A stretch of 64,000 bases of DNA from CAWCTB01 sp963798275 (GCA_963798275.1 CAWCTB010000015.1:186001-250000), one strand, 5' to 3'. Positions 31,099 to 42,087 are shown, numbered from the stretch's first letter. A program made the numbers and translations. The notes: a model not told the origin generated them from the letters alone.

Positions 31099-31106
<8 letters not shown>
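30082..31106 (+). CDS. argF: ornithine carbamoyltransferase ArgF, heavily frameshifted
   Basis: ArgF forms citrulline from ornithine and carbamoyl phosphate. The carbamoyl-phosphate loop appears as FFEKPSLRTRLTFEAGM (S-x-R-T-R). Other segments are GRDLISITDF at the start, MHASIPVINAL with ELEHPCQAMADMMT (HPCQ site), VGDGNNVAHSLL, YTDVWASMGQE, and HCLPAHRGDEV (the ornithine-site HCLPA). About eight indels scatter these over all three frames. The length, about 335 residues, is normal. The GTG at 30082 follows AAGGAGG by six bases. The stop is uncertain: TGA 31104-31106 is one choice and TAG-like ends downstream are others. There is no argD between argB and argF. Confidence 0.88.
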
Positions 31107-32360
<1,254 letters not shown>

Positions 32361-32364
<4 letters not shown>

Positions 32365-33746
32365 AGATGTGGTCGGGCCGCTTCAGCCAGGAGCTGAACG
32401 CGGATTTCGAGCAGTGGCAGCGGTCGTTTCCCTTCGACCGCATCCTGCTGCCGTACGAGGTGGCGGCCAGCAAGGCGCACGCGTCTGCGCTGGCGAAGGC
32501 CGGCGTGCTGACGGCGGCCGAACTCGCAGGCCACCCTGCGCGCGCTCGATCAGATCGCCGCCGAAGGCGTGCCCTCGGCTGACGATCCGTCCATCGAAGA
32601 CGTCCATCACTACGTCGAGAACGCGGCTGGTGCAGCTTGCCGGCGAAGTCGGCTACAAGCTGCACACCGGCCGCAGCCGCAACGAGCAGATTGCCACCGA
32701 TCTGCGGCTGTACGTGCGCGCAGCAGATCGAGACCATCTCGCAGCAGCTCGGCGGAGTTCATGGCCGAGTTCGTGAACCAGGCGGAAGCCGCCGGCGACG
32801 CGGCCATGCCGGCCTACACGCACCTGCAGCGCGCTGAGCCCGTGCTGGTTGCGCACTGGCTGCTGGCCTACGTCGAGATGTTTCAGCGCGACCTCGAACG
32901 GCTGGCCGACTGCCGCAAGCGGCTGAATCTGTGTCCGCTGGGTTCGGGCGCAGTCGCAGGAACCATTCTGCCGCTCGATCGCCAGGGCATGGCGGCCGAG
33001 CTCGGCTTCGACGCTCCTACCGCGAACAGCATCGACGCCACCAGCGATCGCGACTTCGCGCTGGAGTTCACGCAGGCGCTGTCGCTGCTGGCGATTGCAC
33101 CTGAGCCGCTGGGCGGAAGAACAGATTCTGTTCGCGACGACCGAGTTCGGCTTCGTCAAGTTGCCGGAGCAGTTTTCCACCGGCAGCAGCGCGATGCCGC
33201 AGAAGAAGAATCCCGATGCGCTGGAGCTGATTCGCGGCAAGGCCGGGAAAGTCGTCGCCGACGCGACCGGCCTGCTGCTCACCATGAAGGGGCTGCCGCT
33301 GGCCTACAACAAGGACATGCAGGAGACGCAGCAGCCGGTGTTTTCGGCGGCCGAACAGATGGCGAGCATGTTACGGGTCGCGACGGGTTATCTCGCCACC
33401 GTGACCTTCAACTTACGAGCGGATGCAGGAAGCCGCCAGCTAGCGGCTTCATGAACGCGCTGGCTGCGGCGGCGCTATCTCGTGCGCCAGGGCGTGCCGT
33501 TCCGCAACGCGCACGAGCATGGTCGGCAATGCGGTGCAGCTGTGCGTCGAGAAGGGCTGCGAGATTCGAGCAGCTGTCCGCCGAAGAGCTGGCGCACTGC
33601 GGAATCCAGGCCAGACGAGGCGTTCTACGCTGCGCTGACAGTTGCAAAACGTTCTAGCCAGTACACGATGTGCCAGGAGGAACCGCGCCGCAGCAAGTGA
33701 AGGCGGCATTGCAAAAAGTGAAAGAACACATATCCCACATTGCTAG
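32361..33746 (+). CDS. argH: argininosuccinate lyase ArgH, heavily frameshifted
   Basis: ArgH releases arginine and fumarate from argininosuccinate. It begins MKMWSGRFSQELNADFE; HTGRSRNEQIATDLRLY holds substrate residues. AMPAYTHLQRAEPVLVAHW contains the proton-transfer His, and GSSAMPQKKNPDALELIRG is the fumarase/aspartase-superfamily signature with the catalytic Ser. Then MQEAASSGFMNA and GVPFRNAHE. About ten single-base shifts are needed. Corrected length is about 460 residues, standard for ArgH. ATG 32361 has GAGGTGG upstream. The end is uncertain: TAG 33744-33746 lies ten bases before the next ATG. Confidence 0.9.
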
Positions 33747-33755
33747 GAGTTGCCC

Positions 33756-34284
33756 ATGCATGCGCGTAACGCAATTCTTCCCGATGCGTTTGCCATTGAG
33801 CAGTTGGTCCAGGTCCACGTGGCCGACGGAACCCTGCTGCCCCGCTCGCTTGTCGGAGATCTGCGAGAACATCCGCGACTTCGTCGTGATCGAGCACGAG
33901 GGCGAGATCGTCGGCTGCGGCGCCCTGCACCTCTACGGAATGCATCTGGCCGAAGTCCGCACCATCACCATCACCCCGAAAGTCAAAGGGAAGGGCGCCG
34001 GCCGCATGCTGATCGACGCCTTGCTGGCGGAAGCCAACCGCCAGAGCGTAACCTGCGTTTGCCTGTTCACGCGCATCCCCGAGTTCTTCGGCAAGATGGG
34101 TTTCGAAGTCGTCGAGAAAGAAGCACTTCCCGACAAGATGCACAAGGATTGCTTGAAGTGTCCGCGACTCTACGCCTGCGACGAAATCGCCATGTACCTG
34201 GGCACCCTGCCCGAGCACATGCCGCGCTCGAACTTCGCCGGTTTCACCCGGCCGTTCGTGCAAATCGCCCAGGGACAGTCCTAG
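33756..34284 (+). CDS. short N-acetylglutamate synthase (GNAT acetyltransferase), frameshifted
   Basis: This 175-residue GNAT protein (one +1 shift near 33850) has the acetyl-CoA loop TPKVKGKGAGRMLIDALL and the late CLFTRIPEFFGKMGFEVV segment. The cysteine-bearing KMHKDCLKCPRLYACDEIAM ending is characteristic of short bacterial N-acetylglutamate synthases. It would do the first step of arginine synthesis, which no other gene here supplies. AGGAG precedes ATG 33756. It lies directly after argH, matching the order in bacteria where this domain is fused to ArgH (argH(A)). Because of local indels I cannot exclude that here too it is a fusion. It overlaps the convergent permease gene by four bases. 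Confidence 0.8.
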
Positions 34285-35639
34285 TTTCGAGCGTCCGCGA
34301 CGGCCTCGACTGAGGCCTCGCGGCGCAGCAGCACTCCCAGCCCAATCCACAGCGCCAGCGCCATCCACTCGTACAGGCTGAAGTGTCCCGGCACCATCGG
34401 CACGATCTTCATCACCAGCAGCAGAGACGTGACCGCGACCCCCGTGATCGCCGCCACGCGCCCGAATGCGCTCGGCCGCATGCGCAGGTACGATGCACAC
34501 GCCGCCATCCATCCCAAGGCCGAGGCGAGCGAACCCACCTCCGCGATCGGCACCAGTATCGATTCGCCGGCAAACATGCACACGGCTGTGAACACGCCGA
34601 TGCCGAGCACCGCGATCGCGGGCGTGCGATTCACCGGATGCACGTAGCCGAGTCGGGAGTCGGCCAACCCTCTTCTGCCCAGCGCAAACAACAGGCGTGT
34701 GGCAGCAACGAAGTTTCCGTTGAACACCTCCAGCAACGACAGCACAGCGGCGCTCAGGATCACTCTTACTATCCAGTGCGAACCCACAGCGCGCTCGAAG
34801 GCCACCGCGGTCGCGAATCGCTCGTGCACCAGGCTCTGCCACGGAGCCACGTACGCCGTAGCCGCGATGACACAAACATAGAACACGATCCCGACAATCA
34901 TGGCGGTCATGATCGCCAGCAGAAAACGCCGCGACTGAAATTCCGAACTGGCTTCTTCCGAGGCCTTGCCGATCGATTCGAAGCCGGTCATGAAGTACGG
35001 CACGATCTGTATCACCAGCAGAATCGACACCGGAGCCGACGCGCTGAACAGCGGCTGCAGATTTTGCGTAGAGCCGTGTCTCAGGCCCGCCGCGATGAAA
35101 GACACCACCAGCGCGAGCGCGCCAAAGGTCGTCACATTCTGGAAGGTGGCGCTCATGCGAATCCCGCGGTAATTCATCGCCGTGAGCACCGCCGTCAAAG
35201 CCAGCCCGATCACCAGGTGAGGAAGAAACACCGGCTTCCCGGCGACGCGATAAAGCTCCAGTGAGTTCATGGCAGGGAAGACGTAACTGGCGATTCTGCC
35301 GATAGCCACCGCCTCCCAGGGGCAAACGATGCAATAGGCGAGCAGCATCATCCAGCCGGTGGCGAAGCCGACCGAGCGCGGGAAGACCGCCGAAGTGTAG
35401 GCGATTTCGCCGGCCGCGTCGGGCATGGCGCGCACCAGTTGCCCATAGACGTAGCCGATGGGCAGCAGCAGCGCCCCGCCCAGGGCGAAGCCCAGCATGG
35501 CTCCCAGTGGGCCGCCGCGCCTCAGCCAGTCGTCCATCACCACCAGCCAGCCGACGCCAATCATGGTTCCAAAGCCGAGCGAGAAGAAGTCAGCGAGGCG
35601 CAGCTTGCGGGCCAGCGAGATCACCGACCGAGCATACAT
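34281..35639 (-). CDS. APC-superfamily amino acid permease
   Basis: This is a 452-residue intact membrane protein with about twelve helices. The N-terminal signature LADFFSLGFGTMIGVGWLV corresponds to the unwound TM1 (GxG) of LeuT-fold transporters; PDAAGEIAYTSAVFPRSVGF and TGFESIGKASEEA are typical APC segments. It likely imports amino acids or amines by proton symport. The substrate is unknown; proximity to the arg cluster is suggestive only, since it is convergent with it. Its stop overlaps the acetyltransferase stop by four bases. Confidence 0.85.
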   Translation of the reverse strand: MYARSVISLARKLRLADFFSLGFGTMIGVGWLVVMDDWLRRGGPLGAMLGFALGGALLLPIGYVYGQLVRAMPDAAGEIAYTSAVFPRSVGFATGWMMLLAYCIVCPWEAVAIGRIASYVFPAMNSLELYRVAGKPVFLPHLVIGLALTAVLTAMNYRGIRMSATFQNVTTFGALALVVSFIAAGLRHGSTQNLQPLFSASAPVSILLVIQIVPYFMTGFESIGKASEEASSEFQSRRFLLAIMTAMIVGIVFYVCVIAATAYVAPWQSLVHERFATAVAFERAVGSHWIVRVILSAAVLSLLEVFNGNFVAATRLLFALGRRGLADSRLGYVHPVNRTPAIAVLGIGVFTAVCMFAGESILVPIAEVGSLASALGWMAACASYLRMRPSAFGRVAAITGVAVTSLLLVMKIVPMVPGHFSLYEWMALALWIGLGVLLRREASVEAVADARN

Positions 35640-36621
35640 GGCGACTGCAAGACCGCAAACCCTGTTCTACTGCACGCCGATTGTGACGTGCGACAGGACC
35701 GCGTCTTCCATCGCGGCTGAAGCGGTTGCTCGAATGGACGCTATGATCGCCGGGCCAGTGATTATCCTGCTTGGCGACGTAACGTCCAACCAGATATCCG
35801 AGCATCCCGCCGACCACCACGTCGGAAGGGAAGTGGACTCCCCCGGTGACGCGCGTGGTGCTCACCGCCGTCGCCAGGCTGTACATGGCCAACTGCACCG
35901 GCCATTTCGGATACTCGTGCGCAATCACCGAGGCGATGGTCCAGTCGAGAGTCGAGTGCCCGGAGGGAAACGACCCGCTCTGCCAGTTGCCGGAGAAGAA
36001 CTGGCCTTCGGCATTGTTGGTATAAGGGCGCTCGCGTTGGAAGATGACCTTCATCGCCCCATACAGGAGGAAGGCGTCAGCCGCACCGCGTGCGGTCGCC
36101 ACCCCGGTATCCTTGGCATGATCGTTGTCGGTGATCAGACCGGTGAGGAAGATGCCGCCGGCAGCGGCCACATTCGCGTAGGTCAGCGCATTCGACACCG
36201 TGAGGCTGTTATCGTGCCAGGCCGGGTTGACCTGCCGGGCCACTTGCTCGTCGGTCGCAATCAGCGGGGCCGTGACGCCCACCACCAGCAGGTCCCACTT
36301 GATGTTCTTCTTTTGGAAGGGAGCCTTGATGAAGGTCAGCTCGTCCTTGCCAATGACCAGCACTCCGCGTCCCAACTCTGACCCGAACGAGTGGGACTCG
36401 ACTGCTGCCTGCGAAGCCGATGGCGCGTCGGGCAGAGACGCGTCGGCGGTTGCCGCAGGTACGCTGGCGGAATCGAGCGCGGCTTGATTCTCCTGCGCCA
36501 ATACCGGCGAGGCCAGGCACAGCACTAACAGAAGGAATCCTGCAGCTCTCGCTGCCTCGCGGCGCACCAGACCAAGGCGCCGTGATGGGCAGAGCGAACT
36601 GGTTGCAGTCGATGAATGCAT
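35590..36621 (-). CDS. PAP2-family (type 2) membrane-associated phosphatase
   Basis: About 343 residues. ATG at 36621 starts a signal-like segment (AAGFLLLVLCLASPVLAQE). The three phosphatase motifs are KVIFQRERP (K-x6-RP), PSGHS, and TRVTGGVHFPSDV (R-x5-H-x3-D); the catalytic His residues are present. PAP2 enzymes act on lipid phosphates such as undecaprenyl pyrophosphate or phosphatidic acid at the outer face of the inner membrane. The last 60 residues are Arg/Ser-rich and overlap the permease gene, so an indel near 35760 may have lengthened the frame; the natural end is probably soon after GRYVAKQ. Confidence 0.85.
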   Translation of the reverse strand: MHSSTATSSLCPSRRLGLVRREAARAAGFLLLVLCLASPVLAQENQAALDSASVPAATADASLPDAPSASQAAVESHSFGSELGRGVLVIGKDELTFIKAPFQKKNIKWDLLVVGVTAPLIATDEQVARQVNPAWHDNSLTVSNALTYANVAAAGGIFLTGLITDNDHAKDTGVATARGAADAFLLYGAMKVIFQRERPYTNNAEGQFFSGNWQSGSFPSGHSTLDWTIASVIAHEYPKWPVQLAMYSLATAVSTTRVTGGVHFPSDVVVGGMLGYLVGRYVAKQDNHWPGDHSVHSSNRFSRDGRRGPVARHNRRAVEQGLRSCSRHVCSVGDLAGPQAAPR

Positions 36622-37351
36622 CCTGTGAATGGTGTGGCTACACTCCCACGTTTGATTCAATTTCTGCACCCCATGTGGCCAGTCTAAACACCTTTGGACG
36701 CGATTTGTTGCCGACGGACGCACCGCACCCGGCGCTAACTCGAAATGTGCATCCCCGGGAGCAAGGGGGTGTTCTTTCCCACTTCGGAACAGCCGCCCCG
36801 TTTTTTTGCCGAATTTCCGTGACCGCGCAAAGGCCATAACTCTAGAATGACTCTGAGGACGAGGGTGAGGTGTGCCCAGTTGGCGCTGCCCGTCCGACGC
36901 TCCAAACGGTGCGTCTATTGTCCCGCTCTTTGACAAGTTGAGTGCGGCAACTCAGGTTACCGATCTCTAACGTCTACCCCTTGGATTTACCCGCAATCTT
37001 GGCGATTTCCAGTGTGTAAGTCCAATGGAAGCAAGATTTTGCCTGTAACTTCATTGGATGGAATATTTTGCGGGGAAAGTTTAGTTTTTGCCTAATGATT
37101 TCAAGATTTTGCAGACATGACGGGGGAGGGGGAGTAGCAGACAAGTTACTAATTTATCCCGAATCGGGAGAGCGGCGCAATCGAGAGTCAAGATAACCGA
37201 ATGGTAAATGTCGCCCGCTTCGCTTAGCGTCGAATTCGCTCGGCAAGTACGCCTGCCCTTGGTTGCTTTTGTGCGCTCTGAACAGGCGCCTGTGACGTAT
37301 GCCACAGACTCTCTGGTCGTCCCTCCGCAAAATCAAATATGGGAGGGGCTC
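36622..37351. other. long intergenic region before the Nfn-like pair
   Basis: These 730 bases carry no convincing gene. The part 36950-37200 is markedly AT-richer than the neighbours and holds a direct repeat of AAGATTTTGC (37032 and 37101 region). The CRP/FNR-type site at 37291 lies at its right end. The region probably holds two divergent promoters. Confidence 0.45.
37291..37306. promoter_or_regulatory. CRP/FNR-type operator candidate (TGTGA-N6-CCACA)
   Basis: TGTGACGTATGCCACA matches nine of ten CRP half-site positions and is centred 53 bp upstream of the GTG start of the Nfn-like operon. See the matching sites at 5398 and 53498. Confidence 0.45.
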
Positions 37352-38254
37352 GTGTATCCCATCGTTGAAGCGCGCCCACTAGCGCGAGGTATTAAGCTTT
37401 TCGTCATTCAGGCTCCGCGGATCGCTCGCAAGCAGCGGCCCGGACAGTTCGTTATCGTGCGGCTCGACGACACCGGCGAACGCATACCGCTCACCATCGC
37501 CGATGCCAACCCGAAAGCCGGCACCATCACCATCGTCGTTCAGGCCATCGGCAAGACCACCATGCTGCTCAGCATGTTGGAAGCCGGCGATCAGATCCTC
37601 GATGTAGTTGGACCGCTGGGCAAGCCGTCGGAGATCGAGAACTTCGGCACCGTGGTGGTCGTCAGCGGAAGCGTTGGTACTGCCATGGCCTACCCCACAG
37701 CGCGTGAGTTAAAGCGTGCTGGAAACAAAGTTATCTCCATCGTAGGTGCCCGCAGCAAAGACCTGCTGGTACTGGAAGACGAAGTTCGCAAGGTGAGTGA
37801 CGAGACCTACGTTGTTACCGACGACGGCACCAGCGGCGAGAAGGGCCTGGTCACCGACAAGCTCAAACAACTCGTCGCCGCTGACGGCGTCGATTACGTG
37901 CTGGCCGTCGGCCCCGTGCCCATGATGCGCGCCGTCGCCAACGTCACCAGTCCCAAGCAGATCAAGACCATGGTCAGCCTGAACTCCATCATGGTCGACG
38001 GCACAGGAATGTGCGGCGGCTGCCGCGTCTTGGTGAACAACAGCAGCCAATTCGCCTGCGTGGATGGTCCCGAGTTCGACGCAACCCAGGTCAACTTCGA
38101 TGTCCTCACGCAGCGCAACAACATGTACCGCGAACAGGAGAAGCTGAGCGTGGAACGATTGCAGGCCGATCCGGAAGGCGAGCTGAAGAAACTCCGCGAG
38201 GGCAATGCGCAGCATGCCTGCGCGCTGGAAGCCGTGGAGGTGAGCCATGACTAA
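37352..38254 (+). CDS. ferredoxin-NADP+ reductase-like subunit (NfnA / SudB family)
   Basis: This 300-residue flavoprotein has an N-terminal FAD/NAD(P) ferredoxin-reductase-type module (RPGQFVIVRLDDTGERIPLTI is the flavin site, GTVVVVSGSVGTAMAYP the nucleotide site). A C-terminal [2Fe-2S] cluster has Cys in DGTGMCGGCRVLV and FACVDGPEF. This is the small subunit of NADH-dependent reduced-ferredoxin:NADP+ oxidoreductase or sulfide dehydrogenase. I chose GTG 37352 because GGGAGGGG precedes it and the family starts at YPIVEA; an upstream ATG frame from 37208 gives an unlikely extension. It overlaps its partner by eight bases. Confidence 0.88.
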   Translation: MYPIVEARPLARGIKLFVIQAPRIARKQRPGQFVIVRLDDTGERIPLTIADANPKAGTITIVVQAIGKTTMLLSMLEAGDQILDVVGPLGKPSEIENFGTVVVVSGSVGTAMAYPTARELKRAGNKVISIVGARSKDLLVLEDEVRKVSDETYVVTDDGTSGEKGLVTDKLKQLVAADGVDYVLAVGPVPMMRAVANVTSPKQIKTMVSLNSIMVDGTGMCGGCRVLVNNSSQFACVDGPEFDATQVNFDVLTQRNNMYREQEKLSVERLQADPEGELKKLREGNAQHACALEAVEVSHD

Positions 38255-39725
38255 GCCGCCGAGCAACAATCCGCTGCCCAACAAGGAGCGCATCAAGCTG
38301 CCGCGCCAGCGCGTGCCCGAGCAGGATGCGCAGGTGCGCGCCCACAACTTCCAGGAAGTGAATCTGGGATTCCCCGCCGAGCAGGCGCGCCAGGAATCGC
38401 TGCGCTGCATCGAGTGCAACAAGCCCGGCTGCGTCGAACTTTGTCCGGTGTCGGTGAATGTACGCGCGGTGATCGACCTCATTCTCGCCGGCGACTATCT
38501 GGGCGCGGCCTCGAAGGTGCGCGAGGACAATGCTCTGCCCGCCATCACCGGGCGCGTGTGTCCGGTGGAAGATCAATGCGAGTCCGGCTGCGTGCTGGGC
38601 AAGAAGGGCGAGCCCGTGGGAATTGCCTACCTGGAGCGTTTCGTCGCCGACTGGGAGCGCGAGACCGGGCAGTTTGGATCGCCTGTCTCGGCTCCCGCCA
38701 CCGGCAAGAAGGTTGGCCTGATCGGCAGCGGCCCCGCCAGTTTGGCGTGTGCCGGCGATCTCATCCAGATGGGACACCAGGTGCACGTGTTCGAAGCCTT
38801 GCATGAACTGGGCGGCGTGCTGGTATATGGAATTCCCGAATTCCGTCTGCCCAAGGAAATTGTGCGGCACGAAATCGACGTGCTGCGCCGCCGCGGCGTG
38901 GTGTTCGAAACCAACGTCGTGGTCGGCAAGACAGTCACCATCGATGAACTGATGCAGGAAGAAGGCTTCGACGCAGTCTTTATCGCGACCGGCGCCGGCC
39001 TGCCGCGCTTCCTCAATGTTCCGGGCGAGCACTTCAACGGAGTGTATTCGGCCAACGAGTTTCTTACCCGCGTGAACCTGATGCGCGCCTACCGTTTTCC
39101 CGAGTACGACGAGCCCCTCTACCCCTGCAAGGACCGCGACGTGATCGTGGTCGGCGGCGGCAACACCGCGATGGATGCGGTGCGCAGCGCGCTGCGCTTG
39201 GGCGCGAAGAGCGCCAGTATTTACTACCGCCGCACCGAAAAAGAAATGCCGGCGCGCGTGGAAGAAGTGCATCACGCCAAGGATGAGGGTGTCCACTTCG
39301 AGATGCTGGTGAATCCAGTGGAGTTCTTCGGCGATGAGAAGGGCAATCTCAACGCCGTGAAGTGCATTCGGCAGGAACTGGGCGAGCCGGACGATTCAGG
39401 CCGCCGCAGCCCGGTGCCGATCAAGGGCTCGGAGTTCGTGACGCCGTGCTCGGTCGCGATTATCGCGGCGGGTACCTCGGCCAATCCTTTGATCCAGTCC
39501 ACAACTCCAGGATTGGCGGTCACCAAGCGCGGTTATATTTCCGCCAACGAAGAGACCCTGGCCACCTCCAAGCCCGGCGTATTTGCCGGAGGCGACATCG
39601 TGACCGGAGGCGCGACTGTCATCCTCGCCATGGGGGCTGGCCGCAAGGCCGCCAAGGCCATCAACGAATTTTTGTTAAGCACTTCCGAGAGCAGCAACTT
39701 GACGAGCACGGTTGCTGACAGCTAA
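38247..39725 (+). CDS. NADPH-dependent flavoprotein, glutamate synthase small subunit-like (NfnB / SudA family)
   Basis: This 492-residue protein has an N-terminal Fe-S domain (RCIECNKPGCVELCPV and GRVCPVEDQCESGCVLG). An FAD fold follows (GLIGSGPASLACAGDLIQMG), then an NAD(P) fold (VIVVGGGNTAMDAVRSAL), ending with the FAD-closing GVFAGGDIVTGGATVI. Families with this layout are GltD, NfnB and SudA. The adjacent NfnA/SudB-like gene and lack of a glutamate synthase large subunit favour NfnB/SudA. The pair would exchange electrons between NADH, NADPH and ferredoxin, or reduce polysulfide. Confidence 0.88.
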   Translation: MTKPPSNNPLPNKERIKLPRQRVPEQDAQVRAHNFQEVNLGFPAEQARQESLRCIECNKPGCVELCPVSVNVRAVIDLILAGDYLGAASKVREDNALPAITGRVCPVEDQCESGCVLGKKGEPVGIAYLERFVADWERETGQFGSPVSAPATGKKVGLIGSGPASLACAGDLIQMGHQVHVFEALHELGGVLVYGIPEFRLPKEIVRHEIDVLRRRGVVFETNVVVGKTVTIDELMQEEGFDAVFIATGAGLPRFLNVPGEHFNGVYSANEFLTRVNLMRAYRFPEYDEPLYPCKDRDVIVVGGGNTAMDAVRSALRLGAKSASIYYRRTEKEMPARVEEVHHAKDEGVHFEMLVNPVEFFGDEKGNLNAVKCIRQELGEPDDSGRRSPVPIKGSEFVTPCSVAIIAAGTSANPLIQSTTPGLAVTKRGYISANEETLATSKPGVFAGGDIVTGGATVILAMGAGRKAAKAINEFLLSTSESSNLTSTVADS

Positions 39726-39754
39726 CGAACAACCCCGCTTTCCTATCTTCTGTT

Positions 39755-39790
39755 CGGGCGGTTGCGTACAGCGTGCGCAGCCGCCCGGTT
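39755..39790. terminator. terminator between convergent genes
   Basis: CGGGCGGTTGCG and TGCGCAGCCGCCCG form an interrupted GC-rich stem followed by GTTTTC, 30 bp after the NfnB-like stop and before the convergent ligase operon end. Confidence 0.7.
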
Positions 39791-39843
39791 TTCTGCGAGC
39801 GATTTTGTTGCGCACAGATTGAAGGCCAAAGACTGAATAGCGG

Positions 39844-41034
39844 TTACACCCAGAGCGCCGAAGATCCACCCACCCATTCCAGGTCTTTATTGTGGTCGAC
39901 GCCCATCATCATGCCGCGTCCCATGCGCACCAGTGGAATCGTCGGTGTTAGCGTGCCACCTTCCGGCCAGACGTACATGATGCGGGTTTCCATCTGCGTC
40001 ATGCCATGCGGAGTGGCGATGACCGGCTCGAAGCGCATGCGTTCCTGCAGAATGTAATCGTGCCGCTCGCCCGCTGGGATGGCGTCGATGTCCGCTTCCG
40101 TGGGTGCGAACTTGATGCCGGTTCCGGCGAAGGAGTAGAGCGGCTTGAGCAGATAGTTTTGGTTGTCGGTCGGGACCACCGGGTTCTCGTCCAGGAACCA
40201 CGTTTTCGGGACGCAGCGATGCTGCAGGTAGGGAATCGAAAACTTGCTGATGCGGAAGTACCAGTTGGGATGCCCAGCCCACTCGACGTCCAACTCCTGT
40301 GTAATGTCGAACGGCAGGACGATGTCTTTGCGTTCCAGTTCATCCACGATGCAGCGGTTGTAGATGCGTTTCACGGGAATCTCGCGCCCGTCCTTCTGGT
40401 AGAAGAGCTGCTTCCCACGTTTCTTGAGGCTCAGGATGTCGACCACGGCGATGCCCAGCTTTTCCCGGGTCACGTTGAAGTCGGGCAGCGTCTTCTGGTG
40501 CTCGGGATCGATCTCCATCAGGATGACGTTTTCCGGATCGTGGCTGGCAACAATGAGCCGCCGCATCAGCTCCCAATACGAGTCGTGATTCAATCCCGAG
40601 AGGAAAACGCCGAGCTGGCGCGACAGCCCGAAGGAGTCGATGTATTGCTGCGCCGAAAGCGGCTGATATCCGTAGAGGGAAGGGAAGGCTTGCAGTTCGA
40701 CCAGCTTCGGCTCGAGCTCTCCGGAAGGGTTGCGCACCAGTCCGAAGTCGACCTGCACAAACATCGGCAGCACCGATTCGTTGGGCACGTTGTACTTGGC
40801 GGGAACCGACAGGCTTGACGCGCGATAGTACGACGGGCGACTGACCAGTTGATCGACCAGTTCGCGGCCGTACTCCGCCATCTGATCGAGCAGCGGCTTG
40901 GGGACGAAGCACGGCGTCTCGGCGACGCGAAAGCCTATGGGAGTGCCACAGGCTTTGCCCATCGCATCGAGAAAATGCTGATACTTCGCCGGAGTGTAAT
41001 TCCGGTTGAACTCCTCGCGCAGCGCCGGGATCAT
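39844..41034 (-). CDS. ATP-grasp-like protein, last gene of the ligase operon
   Basis: This is a 396-residue intact protein. I recognise only an ATP-grasp-like C-terminal half: LLKPLYSFAGTGIKF (candidate nucleotide lysine plus small-residue loop, about 300-315), DYILQERMRFEPV (ATP-grasp strand with Glu), and METRIMYVW (Mg-type Glu/Arg segment). PTIPLVRMGRGMMMGVDHNK follows. The first 200 residues look like a separate substrate-binding region (PKLVELQAFPSLYGYQPLSA). It probably forms a carboxylate-amine or similar bond using ATP (inference), with unknown substrates. ATG 41034 has GAAGAGG upstream and lies 12 bp after the aminopeptidase-like gene. A catalytically dead homologue is the alternative. 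Confidence 0.6.
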   Translation of the reverse strand: MIPALREEFNRNYTPAKYQHFLDAMGKACGTPIGFRVAETPCFVPKPLLDQMAEYGRELVDQLVSRPSYYRASSLSVPAKYNVPNESVLPMFVQVDFGLVRNPSGELEPKLVELQAFPSLYGYQPLSAQQYIDSFGLSRQLGVFLSGLNHDSYWELMRRLIVASHDPENVILMEIDPEHQKTLPDFNVTREKLGIAVVDILSLKKRGKQLFYQKDGREIPVKRIYNRCIVDELERKDIVLPFDITQELDVEWAGHPNWYFRISKFSIPYLQHRCVPKTWFLDENPVVPTDNQNYLLKPLYSFAGTGIKFAPTEADIDAIPAGERHDYILQERMRFEPVIATPHGMTQMETRIMYVWPEGGTLTPTIPLVRMGRGMMMGVDHNKDLEWVGGSSALWV

Positions 41035-41046
41035 CGTTATGCCTCT

Positions 41047-42087
41047 TCATGCCTCGATGAGGAAGTGGCCCTTTTCCATGATCTGCCGGCCGTCGACCCA
41101 GATATCAAATTGCGTGCCCACCACATCGATGTGGGTGCTCGAGTACCAGTCCGCGCCGGTGTGAAAGCCGTAGGGATTGCCGAACGCGATGTGCACGCCG
41201 GGAAACTTCTCGTCCTGCAGAATCTGACCGATGACCTGCTTCAGTCCGAGGTTGGTGCCGATGGCAAACTCGCCGACGCGATCGCTGTTTTCGTCGGTAT
41301 GAGTGTAGGCCCAGAACTCCTGCTCGAGTTCCTTGTTGTCGCTCAGGATCTCGGTGATGCGGTTGCCCTTGATGTGAATGGTGAGCGGCTGCCGCGCCAG
41401 GTCGCGATACTTCTCGCACAGGTAATCGCCGACAACGCCATCGACAACGTAGGTGCCGTTCACTTCCCCGGGAGTGGTGAATACCTCGCCGCCGGGAAGA
41501 TTGCCCCACTTGTCCGGGCTGATGATGCCGCTGGTCTTGATCCACTTGTAGTTCGGATTGAGGTCCGCCACCAGGTCGGTTCCGGCAGGATTCCTGGCGG
41601 TGATCTGCCTGGCCTGGGTGACGATTTCGATCACCTTTTTGCTGAGCGCATCGACGCGGTTGAAGTCCGCCCGCATGCCTTCCAGCATGATCTGCCGGTT
41701 GATGTTGACCATGTGGGCATGGCGCATCCGCCGCCGGTTGACGATGTCGGTCATCTCCATGCGCGACTTCAGCTCGTTGCGCTGTACCTGCACCGCGAAG
41801 ATGCTCACCTGGCTGGTTTCCATGTCCTCGGCAACTTGCACCGGCAAGCTGGTCAGCGGACGGGGCGCGAGGTCTTCCAGCACAAACGCCTTGAACGGTG
41901 AGCCGACCTTCACCAGTTCCTGCGCAATGCTCGCCGCGATTTCGCGGCAATCGGTGTCGGTAATGACCGTAACTTTCTCGCTGGGCTGAATGCGCAGGCA
42001 GGTGTGAACGGCGTTGTGCGCGCCCGGCGACAGTTCAGGATCGAAGCTGGTTTTGGTGAGATCGGTAAGAGCGGGTTCAGTCAACAA
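41047..42087 (-). CDS. M29-like metallo-aminopeptidase
   Basis: About 346 residues, resembling the AmpS/M29 thermophilic-type aminopeptidase family: MVNINRQIMLEGMRADF, VVDGVVGDY, then the metal-site segments EFAIGTNLG (Glu), VHIAFGNPYG (His) and THIDVV (H-x-D). These put the two-metal site ligands in the right order. The start is probably TTG 42087 with AAGGA six bases before it; the longer frame to 42147 has no Shine-Dalgarno. It would remove N-terminal residues from small peptides or a conjugate. Its place inside a ligase operon suggests maturation or recycling of the product. Confidence 0.8.
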   Translation of the reverse strand: MLTEPALTDLTKTSFDPELSPGAHNAVHTCLRIQPSEKVTVITDTDCREIAASIAQELVKVGSPFKAFVLEDLAPRPLTSLPVQVAEDMETSQVSIFAVQVQRNELKSRMEMTDIVNRRRMRHAHMVNINRQIMLEGMRADFNRVDALSKKVIEIVTQARQITARNPAGTDLVADLNPNYKWIKTSGIISPDKWGNLPGGEVFTTPGEVNGTYVVDGVVGDYLCEKYRDLARQPLTIHIKGNRITEILSDNKELEQEFWAYTHTDENSDRVGEFAIGTNLGLKQVIGQILQDEKFPGVHIAFGNPYGFHTGADWYSSTHIDVVGTQFDIWVDGRQIMEKGHFLIEA

